Shown: one piece after another, positions 8,177 through 16,119 of the stretch
How the letters are laid out: every line of letters starts with the position of its first letter
Numbering within the stretch: the stretch's first letter is position 1
NCBI GenBank assembly: GCA_963791235.1
Contig: CAWBRW010000017.1
Coordinates: forward strand, 62,001-126,000
Length of the DNA stretch: 64,000 nucleotides
Origin: JALORV01 sp963791235
GTDB lineage: Bacteria > Pseudomonadota > Gammaproteobacteria > Burkholderiales > Burkholderiaceae_F
Direction of reading: 5' to 3'
Program-made: the position numbers and the translations under genes
The notes under the pieces: generated by a model
Databases searched by the model: none
What the model was told of the DNA's origin: nothing
The model's input: only the letters and a program-made list of their open reading frames with translations

Positions 8177-8662
8177 TTACTCCCTGCACAGATAGAACTC
8201 GAACTCCCCCGGGGCGGTCTCATAGCGGTCCACGAGACGCACGCTGCTGTTTCGGGTCCATGCGTCCACGTCTTCCGGCACGCCGGGGCAGTTGCTGACC
8301 AGCACCAGCACTTCGCCCGACCGCATGCCGTCCAGCAGACGGCGCGCTTCGGCAATCGGGCCCGGGCAGGTGACGCCTCGCAGGTCGAGCACGACGTTGC
8401 CCGGCGACGGGGCGGCCACGATGGCGCGGCGGATCGTGAACGCCGTGCGGCGTCCGTTCAGGGGTTCGGTAGCAATCACCTCGTGCCCGGTAAGGTCAGC
8501 CCAGGCACGCAGGTCGTCGCCCGTGCCGGGACAGTCGGAGATCAGCACCATGTGCTGGCCGTCGGGCAGGTCGTCCAGGATCTTCTTGGCACCGAGGAGC
8601 GGCAACGGGCATGAAAGGCCCGTCATGTCGAGCCGTACGCCCGATGAGGTGCTGGAATGCAT
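8177..8662 (-). CDS. Tandem TusA-domain sulfur carrier
   Basis: This 161-aa protein consists of two TusA folds. The first has the active CPxP motif at C18 (GLSCPLPLLGAKK) and the second at C99 (GVTCPGPIAEARR). Each repeat also has a second conserved cysteine in a DCPGTGDDLRAW or NCPGVPEDVDAW segment (C44, C125). TusA carries persulfide sulfur to DsrEFH and DsrC in sulfur oxidisers. The start is the ATG at 8662 with GGAG seven bases upstream; a longer frame would add an arginine-rich leader. The doubled architecture with four cysteines is unusual compared with the usual 75-80-aa single-domain TusA. It probably delivers sulfur to the neighbouring dsr system. Confidence 0.85.
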   Translation of the reverse strand: MHSSTSSGVRLDMTGLSCPLPLLGAKKILDDLPDGQHMVLISDCPGTGDDLRAWADLTGHEVIATEPLNGRRTAFTIRRAIVAAPSPGNVVLDLRGVTCPGPIAEARRLLDGMRSGEVLVLVSNCPGVPEDVDAWTRNSSVRLVDRYETAPGEFEFYLCRE

Positions 8663-8700
8663 TGCAGCGCTCCGAGCCAGTGCAGAAGGGTGTGCCACCG

Positions 8701-9312
8701 TCACGGCCACTCGCGGGAGCCTACCGCGGCGACCGACTTGTGAGGGACGAACAGTCCGCAGCCGAGCTTGCGCTGCTGGCCGATGCCGTGTTCCTGCGCG
8801 CGCAGCGAATCCCGTGGCGACAGCCCGTGCAGCATCAGGCTGAATCCGACTGCAATCTGGTGCGCATCCAACCTGAGTTCGCCGCGTCGGCCGACGATCG
8901 TGTCGCAATCGATTGCCAGGGCAGCAAGTTCCGCAGCGACGTCATTCACGAACGAGGCTTCATCCTGCGCGCCCGTAACGACCAGCCGCGCGTGCAGCAC
9001 CGGGTAGGGCAGCAGGTCGCGCTGGCTGACGCGACCGATGTGCAGCGGAGCGGGAAGCTCGATGTCGGCGCCCTGCAGCGCAGTGCAGGACGCCGCCCGA
9101 TGTTCCGGCACGCGCAGCACGATACGGGTGCGTCCGCCGACCAGCATGCCGTCGGGGCAGGGCGTCAGTCCGCGTATCGGGTGCACGCCCGCGAGGGGTT
9201 CCTCCTCGAGCCACGGCAGCCGCGCGGCGAGCGCGCGGTACAGCGCGGCCGGATAGTCGCGATCGATGACACTGCCCGCGACGTCAAAGGCGAAGTCCAG
9301 CGTGGCGCTCAC
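8701..9312 (-). CDS. Cas6/Cmx6-like protein, no CRISPR context
   Basis: This 203-aa protein starts at GTG 9312, which overlaps the TGA of the gene before it, so translation is coupled. It resembles proteins annotated as type I-MYXAN Cas6/Cmx6: an N-terminal DFAFDVAG strand, the motif WLEEEPLAGVHPIRG, and a C-terminal FSLMLHGLSPRDSLRAQ followed by LGCGLFVPHKSV. Cas6 proteins process CRISPR RNA with a RAMP fold. Here there is no repeat array and no other cas gene within the window, and the neighbours are sulfur-trafficking genes, so a role other than CRISPR processing seems likely. The family assignment is from remembered sequence features and should be checked by profile search. Confidence 0.6.
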   Translation of the reverse strand: MSATLDFAFDVAGSVIDRDYPAALYRALAARLPWLEEEPLAGVHPIRGLTPCPDGMLVGGRTRIVLRVPEHRAASCTALQGADIELPAPLHIGRVSQRDLLPYPVLHARLVVTGAQDEASFVNDVAAELAALAIDCDTIVGRRGELRLDAHQIAVGFSLMLHGLSPRDSLRAQEHGIGQQRKLGCGLFVPHKSVAAVGSREWP

Positions 9313-9560
9313 GATGTTTCGCCTTGGGTTGGCCGCGGCCGGCTCCAGTCCAGCATCGCCTCGCCCCATGTCGCGGCCGTGTTGGCGTCGATGTCGAATA
9401 CCGTGAAGCGGCGACCCTCGCGGATGCGGATCCGCAGCAGGCTCAGGCCGCCGTGCCGATAGTCGATCTGCTGCAACTCGATGTCCTGACCACCCAGCGG
9501 GGCGTGCAGTCGGGTCAGCGGCGTCACGCTGAGCTTGTCATCCGGGTCAGTCACATCCAT
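9309..9560 (-). CDS. Small uncharacterised protein, first gene of the divergon
   Basis: This 83-aa soluble protein shows strand-rich segments (DIELQQIDYRHGGLSLLRIRIREG) and the motif RFTVFDIDANTAATWGEAM near the C-terminus. The ATG at 9560 is chosen because upstream codons read as intergenic sequence. It overlaps the Cmx6-like gene by four bases and is the first gene on the minus strand, facing dsrA across about 320 bases. No named function is known to me. Confidence 0.6.
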   Translation of the reverse strand: MDVTDPDDKLSVTPLTRLHAPLGGQDIELQQIDYRHGGLSLLRIRIREGRRFTVFDIDANTAATWGEAMLDWSRPRPTQGETS

Positions 9561-9880
9561 GGCCGTCGTTTCCAGGGCACGGTGCGTGCCGCCCCGCGCC
9601 GCATTGACTCTACGCAATGATTCCACGCAGTGACTCTATAGTCTGCACACATTACATGCCGCCATTACTCCGGTCGGCAGCCTACCCCTCCCATTGGGGT
9701 TATACGGCTAATCATCGCGGGTGATGGTTGCACTGCTCAGCGCGACTTAGGATCGCCGGGCGAAAACATAGAGGCGACCGGCCCCAGGCGGGGCGGCAAG
9801 CTTCGCGGCGGCACACTCGGTCTGGCGCACCGCCGTCGCCGACCCTATCAATCGGACCATCGACCCGGAGGCCGAAACCC
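9561..9880. promoter_or_regulatory. Divergent control region between the rspA operon and dsrA
   Basis: About 320 bases without a gene. It holds a direct repeat TGACTCTA at 9605-9612 and 9631-9638 (26-base period, with a -10-like TATAGT overlapping the second copy), and an inverted repeat ACCCC, 7 bases, GGGGT at about 9684-9700. The dsrA ribosome-binding site GGAGG is at 9867-9871. Promoters for both operons should lie here; neither was located with certainty. Confidence 0.5.
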
Positions 9881-11176
9881 ATGGCAAAGCCGATGCACGA
9901 AACCCCGATGCTCGACGAGCTCGAGAGCGGACCATGGCCCAGCTTCGTGACCGGGCTGAAGCGACTGGCGAAGGACAAGGACTACATGGTCGACCTGCTC
10001 GGCCAGCTCGAGACGTCCTACAAGACCCGCAAGGGCTACTGGAAGGGCGGCACGGTCAGCGTGTTCGGTTATGGCGGCGGCGTGATCCCGCGCTTCACCG
10101 AGCTGAAGGACGAGAGCGGCAAGGCGATGTTCCCCGACGCGGCCGAGTTCCACACGCTGCGCGTGATGCCACCGCCCGGCATGCATTACTCGACCGACAT
10201 CCTGCGCAAGCTGTGCGACATCTGGGAAGAGCACGGCTCCGGGCTGATCGCCTTCCACGGCCAGAGCGGCGACATCATGTTCCAGGGTGTCAAGTCCGAC
10301 AAGGTGCAGGACGCCTTCGATGCGATCAACGAGGCCGGTTTCGACCTTGGCGGTGCGGGACCGGCGGTGCGCACGTCGATGTCGTGCATCGGTGCGGCCC
10401 GCTGCGAGCAGTCGTGCTACGACGAGGCTAAGGCGCACCGCACGGTGCTCAACAGCTTCCTTGACGACATCCATCGCCCGGCGCTGCCGTACAAGTTCAA
10501 GTTCAAGTTCTCCGGGTGCCCGAACGACTGCATGAACTCGGTGCAGCGCGCGGATCTGGCGATCATCGGCACCTGGCGCGACAACATCCGCACCGACGAG
10601 GTACTGGCGAAGAAGTGGTTCGCGAAGCACGGCATGAACGAGCTGGTGAACGACGTCGTGGCGCGCTGCCCGACCAAGGCGATCCAGATCAAGGAGATCA
10701 AGGACGTCCGCAAGGACGCGAAGATCTCCAGCGTGGCGGTCAACGACACGCAGGCACTCGAAATCGACAATCAGGACTGCGTGCGCTGCATGCACTGCAT
10801 CAACGTGATGACCGGCGCGCTGGCTCATGGAACCGACACCGGCGCCACGATCCTGTGTGGCGGCAAACGCACGCTGAAGATCGGCGACCTGATGGGTACG
10901 GTGATCGTGCCGTTCATGCGGCTGGCGACCGACGAGGATCGCGAAAAGCTGGTCGACCTGGGCAAGCGCATCGTCGACTTCTTCGCCGAGAACGCGCTCG
11001 AGCATGAGCGCATCGGCGAGACGATCGAGCGCATCGGCCTGGTGCACTTCCTGGAAGGTGTCGACCTGGAGATCGATTCGAACATGATCTCGGCGCCGCG
11101 AACCAACCCGTACGTGCGCATGGACGACTGGGATGAGGAAGTAGCCAAGGCGCAGGCGCGTCAGAAGGCAGCCTAA
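9881..11176 (+). CDS. dsrA: Dissimilatory sulfite reductase (reverse type), alpha subunit
   Basis: This 431-aa protein is the alpha subunit of the alpha2beta2 siroheme enzyme that in sulfur oxidisers turns DsrC-bound or sulfide-level sulfur into sulfite in the cytoplasm. The siroheme-[4Fe-4S] cysteines are seen in SCIGAARCEQSC and FSGCPNDC, and an inserted ferredoxin domain shows CVRCMHC. The oxidative direction is inferred from the operon, which contains dsrEFH and dsrL. The start at 9881 is set by GGAGG nine bases upstream and gives MAKPMHETPMLDEL; an earlier in-frame ATG would extend into the control region. dsrB follows after 11 bases. Confidence 0.98.
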   Translation: MAKPMHETPMLDELESGPWPSFVTGLKRLAKDKDYMVDLLGQLETSYKTRKGYWKGGTVSVFGYGGGVIPRFTELKDESGKAMFPDAAEFHTLRVMPPPGMHYSTDILRKLCDIWEEHGSGLIAFHGQSGDIMFQGVKSDKVQDAFDAINEAGFDLGGAGPAVRTSMSCIGAARCEQSCYDEAKAHRTVLNSFLDDIHRPALPYKFKFKFSGCPNDCMNSVQRADLAIIGTWRDNIRTDEVLAKKWFAKHGMNELVNDVVARCPTKAIQIKEIKDVRKDAKISSVAVNDTQALEIDNQDCVRCMHCINVMTGALAHGTDTGATILCGGKRTLKIGDLMGTVIVPFMRLATDEDREKLVDLGKRIVDFFAENALEHERIGETIERIGLVHFLEGVDLEIDSNMISAPRTNPYVRMDDWDEEVAKAQARQKAA

Positions 11177-11187
11177 GGGGACCGAAC

Positions 11188-12300
11188 ATGACGCAAGTGG
11201 AAGCACCGACCAAGGCAACGCCGGCCAAGGCGCCGACACCCCGCCGCGCCGTTGAGAGCGGCGTGCCGGACAACACGCAGTTCCTGCATCCGCTGATGCT
11301 GAAGAACTACGGCAAGTGGAAGTACCACGATCGCCCGCGACCCGGCGTGCTGCACCATGTGGCGCACTCGGGCGACGAGCTGTGGACGGTCAAGGCCGGC
11401 ACGCAGCGGCAGATGGACGTGTGGACCATCCGCAAGCTGTGCGACATCATCGACAAGTTTGGCGAGAAGCAGGTCCGCTTCACGATCCGCAGCAACGTCG
11501 AGATCGGCGTGTCGAAGTGGGAGAAGGTCGAACCGCTGATCAAGGCACTGGAAAGCGCGGGCTTCCCGGTCGGCGGCACCGGCAACTCGGTGTCGATGAT
11601 CGCGCACACGCAGGGTTGGCTGCACTGCGACATCCCGGGCACCGATGCCTCGGGCGCGGTCAAGTCGCTGATGGACGACCTGATCGTCGAGTTCAAGCGC
11701 GAAGAGATGCCCAACCGGGTGCACCTGTCGACTTCGTGCTGCGAAATCAACTGCGGTGGTCAGGCCGACATCGCGATCATCGTCCAGCACACCAAACCGC
11801 CGAAGATCAATCACGACCTGGTGGCGAACGTCTGCGAGCGCCCCGCCGTCGTGGCGCGCTGCCCGGTGGCGGCGATCCGTCCGGCGCTCGTCAACGGCAA
11901 GCCGTCGCTCGAAGTCGACGAGAAGAAGTGCATCTGCTGCGGCGCCTGCTATCCACCGTGCCCGCCGATGCAGATCAACGACCCGGAGCATTCCAAGCTC
12001 GCGATCTGGGTCGGTGGCAAGAACTCCAACGCCCGCGGCAAGCCGACCTTCATGAAGATGGTCGCCTCGGGACTGCCGAACAACCCGCCGCGCTGGCCGG
12101 AAGTCAGCGAGGTCGTCACGCGGATCCTGCGCGTCTACAAGGAAGATGCGCGCTCGTGGGAACGGATGGCCGACTGGATCGAGCGCATCGGCTGGCCGCG
12201 CTTCTTCGAGAAGACCGGACTGACCTTCACCAAGCACCTGATCGACGACTGGCGCGGCTCGCGAGCCAACCTGAACGCGTCGACCCATATCCGGTTCTGA
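11188..12300 (+). CDS. dsrB: Dissimilatory sulfite reductase (reverse type), beta subunit
   Basis: This 370-aa partner of DsrA has its own siroheme-[4Fe-4S] ligands in STSCCEINCGG plus downstream CERP and ARCP cysteines, and a ferredoxin domain CICCGACYPPCPPM. DsrB supplies the catalytic siroheme site near which the DsrC arm inserts. It begins 11 bases after dsrA with GGGG upstream, is followed by dsrE, and is unbroken. Confidence 0.98.
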   Translation: MTQVEAPTKATPAKAPTPRRAVESGVPDNTQFLHPLMLKNYGKWKYHDRPRPGVLHHVAHSGDELWTVKAGTQRQMDVWTIRKLCDIIDKFGEKQVRFTIRSNVEIGVSKWEKVEPLIKALESAGFPVGGTGNSVSMIAHTQGWLHCDIPGTDASGAVKSLMDDLIVEFKREEMPNRVHLSTSCCEINCGGQADIAIIVQHTKPPKINHDLVANVCERPAVVARCPVAAIRPALVNGKPSLEVDEKKCICCGACYPPCPPMQINDPEHSKLAIWVGGKNSNARGKPTFMKMVASGLPNNPPRWPEVSEVVTRILRVYKEDARSWERMADWIERIGWPRFFEKTGLTFTKHLIDDWRGSRANLNASTHIRF

Positions 12301-12325
12301 TGCCGGACTGCACGAGGGAGCGGAC

Positions 12326-12685
12326 GTGAAGATTTCCGTACTGGTCAACGAGGGGCCGTATCAGCACCAGGCCAGCGATTCGGCCTACCTGTTCTGTGCT
12401 GCCGCGCTCGCCAAGGGCCACGAGGTCCAGCGCGTGTTCTTCTATAACGACGGTGTCAACAACGCGACCAAGTACACCGAGCCGCCGCAGGACGACCGCA
12501 ACATCGTCGCGCGCTGGACCAAGATGGCCGAGGACCACAAGGTCGACATGGTGGTCTGTGTCGCTGCGGGACTCAGGCGTGGCCTGAAGGAAGAGGTGCT
12601 GGCACCGGGTTTCCGGATCTCCGGACTGGGCCAGTTGATCGATGCCGGCATCAAGTCCGAGCGGCTGGTCGTCTTCGGTGACTGA
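12326..12685 (+). CDS. dsrE: Sulfurtransferase subunit DsrE
   Basis: This 119-aa DsrE-fold protein starts at a GTG with GAGGGAG upstream. The active cysteine is at residue 78 (DMVVCVAAG), the same number as in Allochromatium vinosum DsrE. DsrE, DsrF and DsrH form a hexamer that accepts persulfide from TusA and hands it to DsrC. The presence of dsrEFH is a marker of oxidative, rather than sulfate-reducing, Dsr systems. Confidence 0.97.
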   Translation: MKISVLVNEGPYQHQASDSAYLFCAAALAKGHEVQRVFFYNDGVNNATKYTEPPQDDRNIVARWTKMAEDHKVDMVVCVAAGLRRGLKEEVLAPGFRISGLGQLIDAGIKSERLVVFGD

Positions 12686-12699
12686 ACGGGACTGAATCC

Positions 12700-13062
12700 A
12701 TGGCGACGAAGAAGTTCATGCTGGTCAATCGCAAGGCGCCATACGGCACGGTCTATGCGCTCGAAAGCCTGGAGGTCGTACTGATCACGGCGGCCTTCGA
12801 GCAGGACGTGTCGGTCGTCTTCGTCGACGATGGTGTGTACCAGCTGAAGAAGGGCATGCAGACCAAGGCGATCGCGACCAAGAATTTTTCGCCCACCTAT
12901 CGTGCGCTCGAGGACTATGACATCGACAAGCTGTATGTCGAGGCGGAGTCAATGGCCGCGCGCGGACTGTCGACGGATGACCTGGTTGCACCGGTCCAGG
13001 TGGTCGACTCCGCAACCCTGGCTGGCCTGATGGATCAGCAGGATGTGGTGCTGAGTTTCTGA
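12700..13062 (+). CDS. dsrF: Sulfur relay subunit DsrF
   Basis: This 120-aa DsrE-superfamily protein, opening KKFMLVNRKAPYGTVYALE, forms the heterohexamer with DsrE and DsrH. It has no cysteine, consistent with a structural role, since the active cysteine lies in DsrE. It starts 14 bases after dsrE and ends 7 bases before dsrH. Confidence 0.95.
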   Translation: MATKKFMLVNRKAPYGTVYALESLEVVLITAAFEQDVSVVFVDDGVYQLKKGMQTKAIATKNFSPTYRALEDYDIDKLYVEAESMAARGLSTDDLVAPVQVVDSATLAGLMDQQDVVLSF

Positions 13063-13069
13063 GGACGAG

Positions 13070-13366
13070 ATGCTGCACATCGTGAACAAGTCGCCGCTGG
13101 AAAAGTCGACGCTGGATACCGTGCTTCGACTGGCGAAGTCGGGCGCGCTGCTGCTGATCGAGGACGCGGTCTACGCGGCCACGCAAGGCAACGCGGCAGA
13201 GTCGAAAATTCGTGCGGTCATGGGCCGGGTCGAGGTCTACGCGCTGATGCCTGACCTGCAGGCGCGCGGCATGGCCGACCGGCTGATCGATGGCGTCGCG
13301 ACGGTCGACTACGAAGGGTTCGTCGACCTCGTCGTCAAGCACCCGAACTGCCAGTCGTGGCTCTAG
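13070..13366 (+). CDS. dsrH: Sulfur relay subunit DsrH
   Basis: This 98-aa protein of the DsrH/TusB family (MLHIVNKSPLEKSTLDTVLRL) is the third subunit of the DsrEFH hexamer. Its only cysteine is near the C-terminus (NCQSWL). It lies seven bases after dsrF and 64 bases before dsrC. Confidence 0.95.
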   Translation: MLHIVNKSPLEKSTLDTVLRLAKSGALLLIEDAVYAATQGNAAESKIRAVMGRVEVYALMPDLQARGMADRLIDGVATVDYEGFVDLVVKHPNCQSWL

Positions 13367-13430
13367 AGGCGCGGGCAAGGGCCGAAGATCAACGGAATTG
13401 AATTCGCGGATAACACACAAGGAGGCTCTG

Positions 13431-13766
13431 ATGCCGACAATCGAAGCAGGCGGAAAGACGTTCGAAACCGACGAGGAAGGCTACCTCGTCAATCTGGCCG
13501 ACTGGAACGAGGAGATCGCCCACGAGATCGCCAAGCAGGAAAGCATCGAGATGTCGGACAACCACTGGGAGGTTGTCAATTTCCTGCGCAAGTATTACGA
13601 GGAGTACCAGATCGCTCCGGCGGTCCGTGTGCTGACCAAGGCGATCGGCAAGACCCTCGGCGCGGAGAAGGGCAACAGCCAGTACCTGTACGAACTTTTC
13701 CCGTACGGCCCGGCCAAGCAGGCGTGCAAGATCGCCGGGCTGCCGAAGCCGACCGGCTGCGTCTGA
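13431..13766 (+). CDS. dsrC: Sulfur carrier DsrC with both redox cysteines
   Basis: This 111-aa protein is the substrate-carrying partner of DsrAB and DsrMKJOP. Its C-terminal arm QACKIAGLPKPTGCV contains both conserved cysteines (C99 and penultimate C110), needed to form the DsrC trisulfide. The start is the ATG at 13431 with GGAGG five bases upstream; the longer frame running back into dsrH is not used. The 64-base gap before it is larger than others in the operon, so an internal promoter is possible. It is the only fully equipped DsrC of the three homologues in the window. Confidence 0.98.
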   Translation: MPTIEAGGKTFETDEEGYLVNLADWNEEIAHEIAKQESIEMSDNHWEVVNFLRKYYEEYQIAPAVRVLTKAIGKTLGAEKGNSQYLYELFPYGPAKQACKIAGLPKPTGCV

Positions 13767-13830
13767 CTGCTTACGGCGACCCGCTGCCCGGGCAAGCTGC
13801 GCGCGCCGGTCACTGCAGGAGTCCACTCCC

Positions 13831-14562
13831 GTGTCGGCTGCGTCCATCGTGTTCGCACTGTTGTTCTACGCGGCCACCGCGGTGCTGGTCGGCGGCCTCG
13901 CGTGGCGTATCGCCGACTATGCGCGCACTCCTGCGCCGCTGAAGATCCCCACCACGCCGGCGCCCATCACGCGCGGCGGCGTGGCGCTGCGAATGGCCCG
14001 CGAAGTCATTTTCTTCGAGAGCCTGTTCAAGGGCAGCCTGTGGACGTGGCTGTTCGGTTGGCTGTTCCATGCCAGCCTCGCGCTAGTTCTGGCGCGGCAC
14101 CTGCGCTACTTCACTGAACCGGTGTGGGGCTGGGTCGTGCTGGTGCAGCCGCTCGGCGTCCTGGCTGCCTTCGGCATGCTGGCGGGTCTCGCGGGGCTGC
14201 TGGCGCGCCGGGTGCTGGTCGATCGTATCCGCTACATCTCGACGCCGTCGGACTACCTGATGCTGGTGCTGCTCGGGCTGATCGCGGTATCCGGGCTGCT
14301 GATGAAGTACGTGGCCCGCACGGACGTGGTTGCTGTCAAGGCCTACTTTCTCGGGCTGATGCGCCTTGACTGGCAGCCGCTGCCCGCCGATCCCGTCCTG
14401 TATGTGCACCTCGGACTGGTCGCGGCACTGATGATCGTGTTTCCCTACTCCAAGCTGCTGCATGCGCCCGGCGTGTTCTTCTCGCCGTCGCGCAACCAGG
14501 TCGATGACCCGCGCGAGGCGCGCCACCTGTCGCCGTGGGCGGCGCGTCTCGACCGGAGCTGA
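13831..14562 (+). CDS. dsrM: DsrM, heme b membrane subunit of DsrMKJOP
   Basis: This 243-aa protein has about five to six membrane helices and histidines in the helices (for example GWLFHASLALVLARHLRYF and VLYVHLGL) suited to bind heme b, as in NarI-like proteins. It exchanges electrons between quinones and DsrK. It starts at a GTG with AGGAG upstream, 64 bases after dsrC; dsrK begins three bases after its stop. Confidence 0.95.
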   Translation: MSAASIVFALLFYAATAVLVGGLAWRIADYARTPAPLKIPTTPAPITRGGVALRMAREVIFFESLFKGSLWTWLFGWLFHASLALVLARHLRYFTEPVWGWVVLVQPLGVLAAFGMLAGLAGLLARRVLVDRIRYISTPSDYLMLVLLGLIAVSGLLMKYVARTDVVAVKAYFLGLMRLDWQPLPADPVLYVHLGLVAALMIVFPYSKLLHAPGVFFSPSRNQVDDPREARHLSPWAARLDRS

Positions 14563-14565
14563 ACG

Positions 14566-16097
14566 ATGGCAGCCGAAATCAAGGCACCACCGCTGCGCGA
14601 GTTCCCGATCGCCGCCACCGATCCTCCCGGGCGCGATGGAGAAGTCGCGGCCGTATGTCGCCAGCGACAAGATCCAGCAGGCGATCGGCTTTCCCGGCCA
14701 ACTGACCGAAGGATGGGAACAGCGCGCGATCACGCACATGGGCGAGATGCTGGGCAAGTACCGCTCGCTCAAGGTCTTCCTCGACTCGTGCGTGCACTGC
14801 GGGGCCTGCTCGGACAAATGCCACTACTACATCGGCACGCAGGACCCGAAGAACATGCCGGTGGCGCGCCAGGACCTGATGCGCAGTGTCTACCGGCGTT
14901 ACTTCACGCTGCCCGGGCAAGCTTTTCCCGAAGCTGGTTGGCGCGCGCGATCTCACCAAGGAAGTGCTCGACGACTGGTACACGTACTACAACCAGTGTT
15001 CGGAATGCCGGCGCTGCTCGGTGTTCTGTCCGTACGGAATTGACACGGCCGAGGTGACGATGGCCGGGCGCGAAATCCTCGACGCGGTCGGCTATGGGCA
15101 GAAGTACAGCAACGAGATCATCGGCAAAGTGCACCGCGTCGGCAACAACCTCGGCCTGCCCGGGCCGGCACTGGCCGATACGCTGACCGGGCTGGAAGAG
15201 GACATCAAGGAAGAAACCGGCGTCGACGTGCGCATGCCGCTGGACGAGGCCGGTGCCGAGGTGCTGCTGGTCACGCCATCAGCCGACTTCTTCGCCGAGC
15301 CCCATGTCGACAGCCTGATCGGCTATGCCAAGGTGTTTCACGCCGCCGGCATCCGCTGGACGCTGTCGTCAAAGGCCTCCGAGGCCGGCAACTTTGGTCT
15401 GTTCATCGGCAACTACGAGCAGCTGCGGGCAATCGCACTGCGCATCCGCGAGGCGGCGCTCGAACTCGGCGTCAAGCGCATCATCGTTGGCGAGTGCGGC
15501 CATGCGTGGCGGGTGGCCTACAGCTTCTGGAACACGCTGGTCGGCATCGGTGCCGGCGGCAAGGACCCGTTCGCGGTGCAGCTGCAGAGCCAGCTCGACC
15601 TGCGTTACCGCCAGCCGATGCACATCTGCGAATTCACCTGGGACCTGATCGAGCGTGGCGCGCTGAAGTTCGACAAGGAAGCCAACGATCACCGCGTGGT
15701 CACGTTCCATGACTCGTGCAACGTTGCGCGCGCCTCGCGCATGGGCGATCACCCGGGCGGCCAGTTCGAGATCCCGCGCGCGATCATCCGCGCGGTGGCC
15801 AACAAGTACGTCGAAATGGCGCCTGACACCACGCGCGAGAAGACCTTCTGCTGCGGTGGCGGCGGCGGACTCCTGACCGACGAGCTGCTCGATCTGCGCG
15901 TCAAGGGCGCGCTGCCGCGGATGGAATCGCTGCGCGCGGTGGCCGACGAGAACGGTGTGAACTTCATGGCGACGATCTGCGCCATCTGCAAGGCGCAGTT
16001 CACCAAGGTACTGCCGTACTACGGCTTCAAGATGAACATGGTCGGTGGCGTGCACCAGCTGGTTAGCACCGCGATTCGCCTCGGCACGCCGCACTGA
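14566..16097 (+). CDS. dsrK: DsrK, HdrD-like iron-sulfur subunit (two +1 frame breaks)
   Basis: DsrK is the cytoplasmic subunit that handles the DsrC disulfide or trisulfide. The N-terminal segment is in one frame (MAAEIKAPPLREF), the ferredoxin-like part VHCGACSDKCHYYIG in a second, and the remainder (QCSECRRCSVFCPYG, and the CCG motif FCCGGGGG) in a third. Removing one G from GGG at 14629-14631 and one from GGG at 14915-14917 joins all three into a normal DsrK of about 510 aa. Both breaks lie in an identical CCCGGGC context. All conserved cysteines are present once joined. The gene is probably intact in the organism. Confidence 0.9.
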
Positions 16098-16119
16098 AAC
16101 CCAATGCATCGGAGACACG

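Noticed and set aside
8701..9880. CRISPR array near the Cas6-like gene
   Set aside because: No regularly spaced direct repeats were found around it or anywhere else in the window; the TGACTCTA pair has only two copies.
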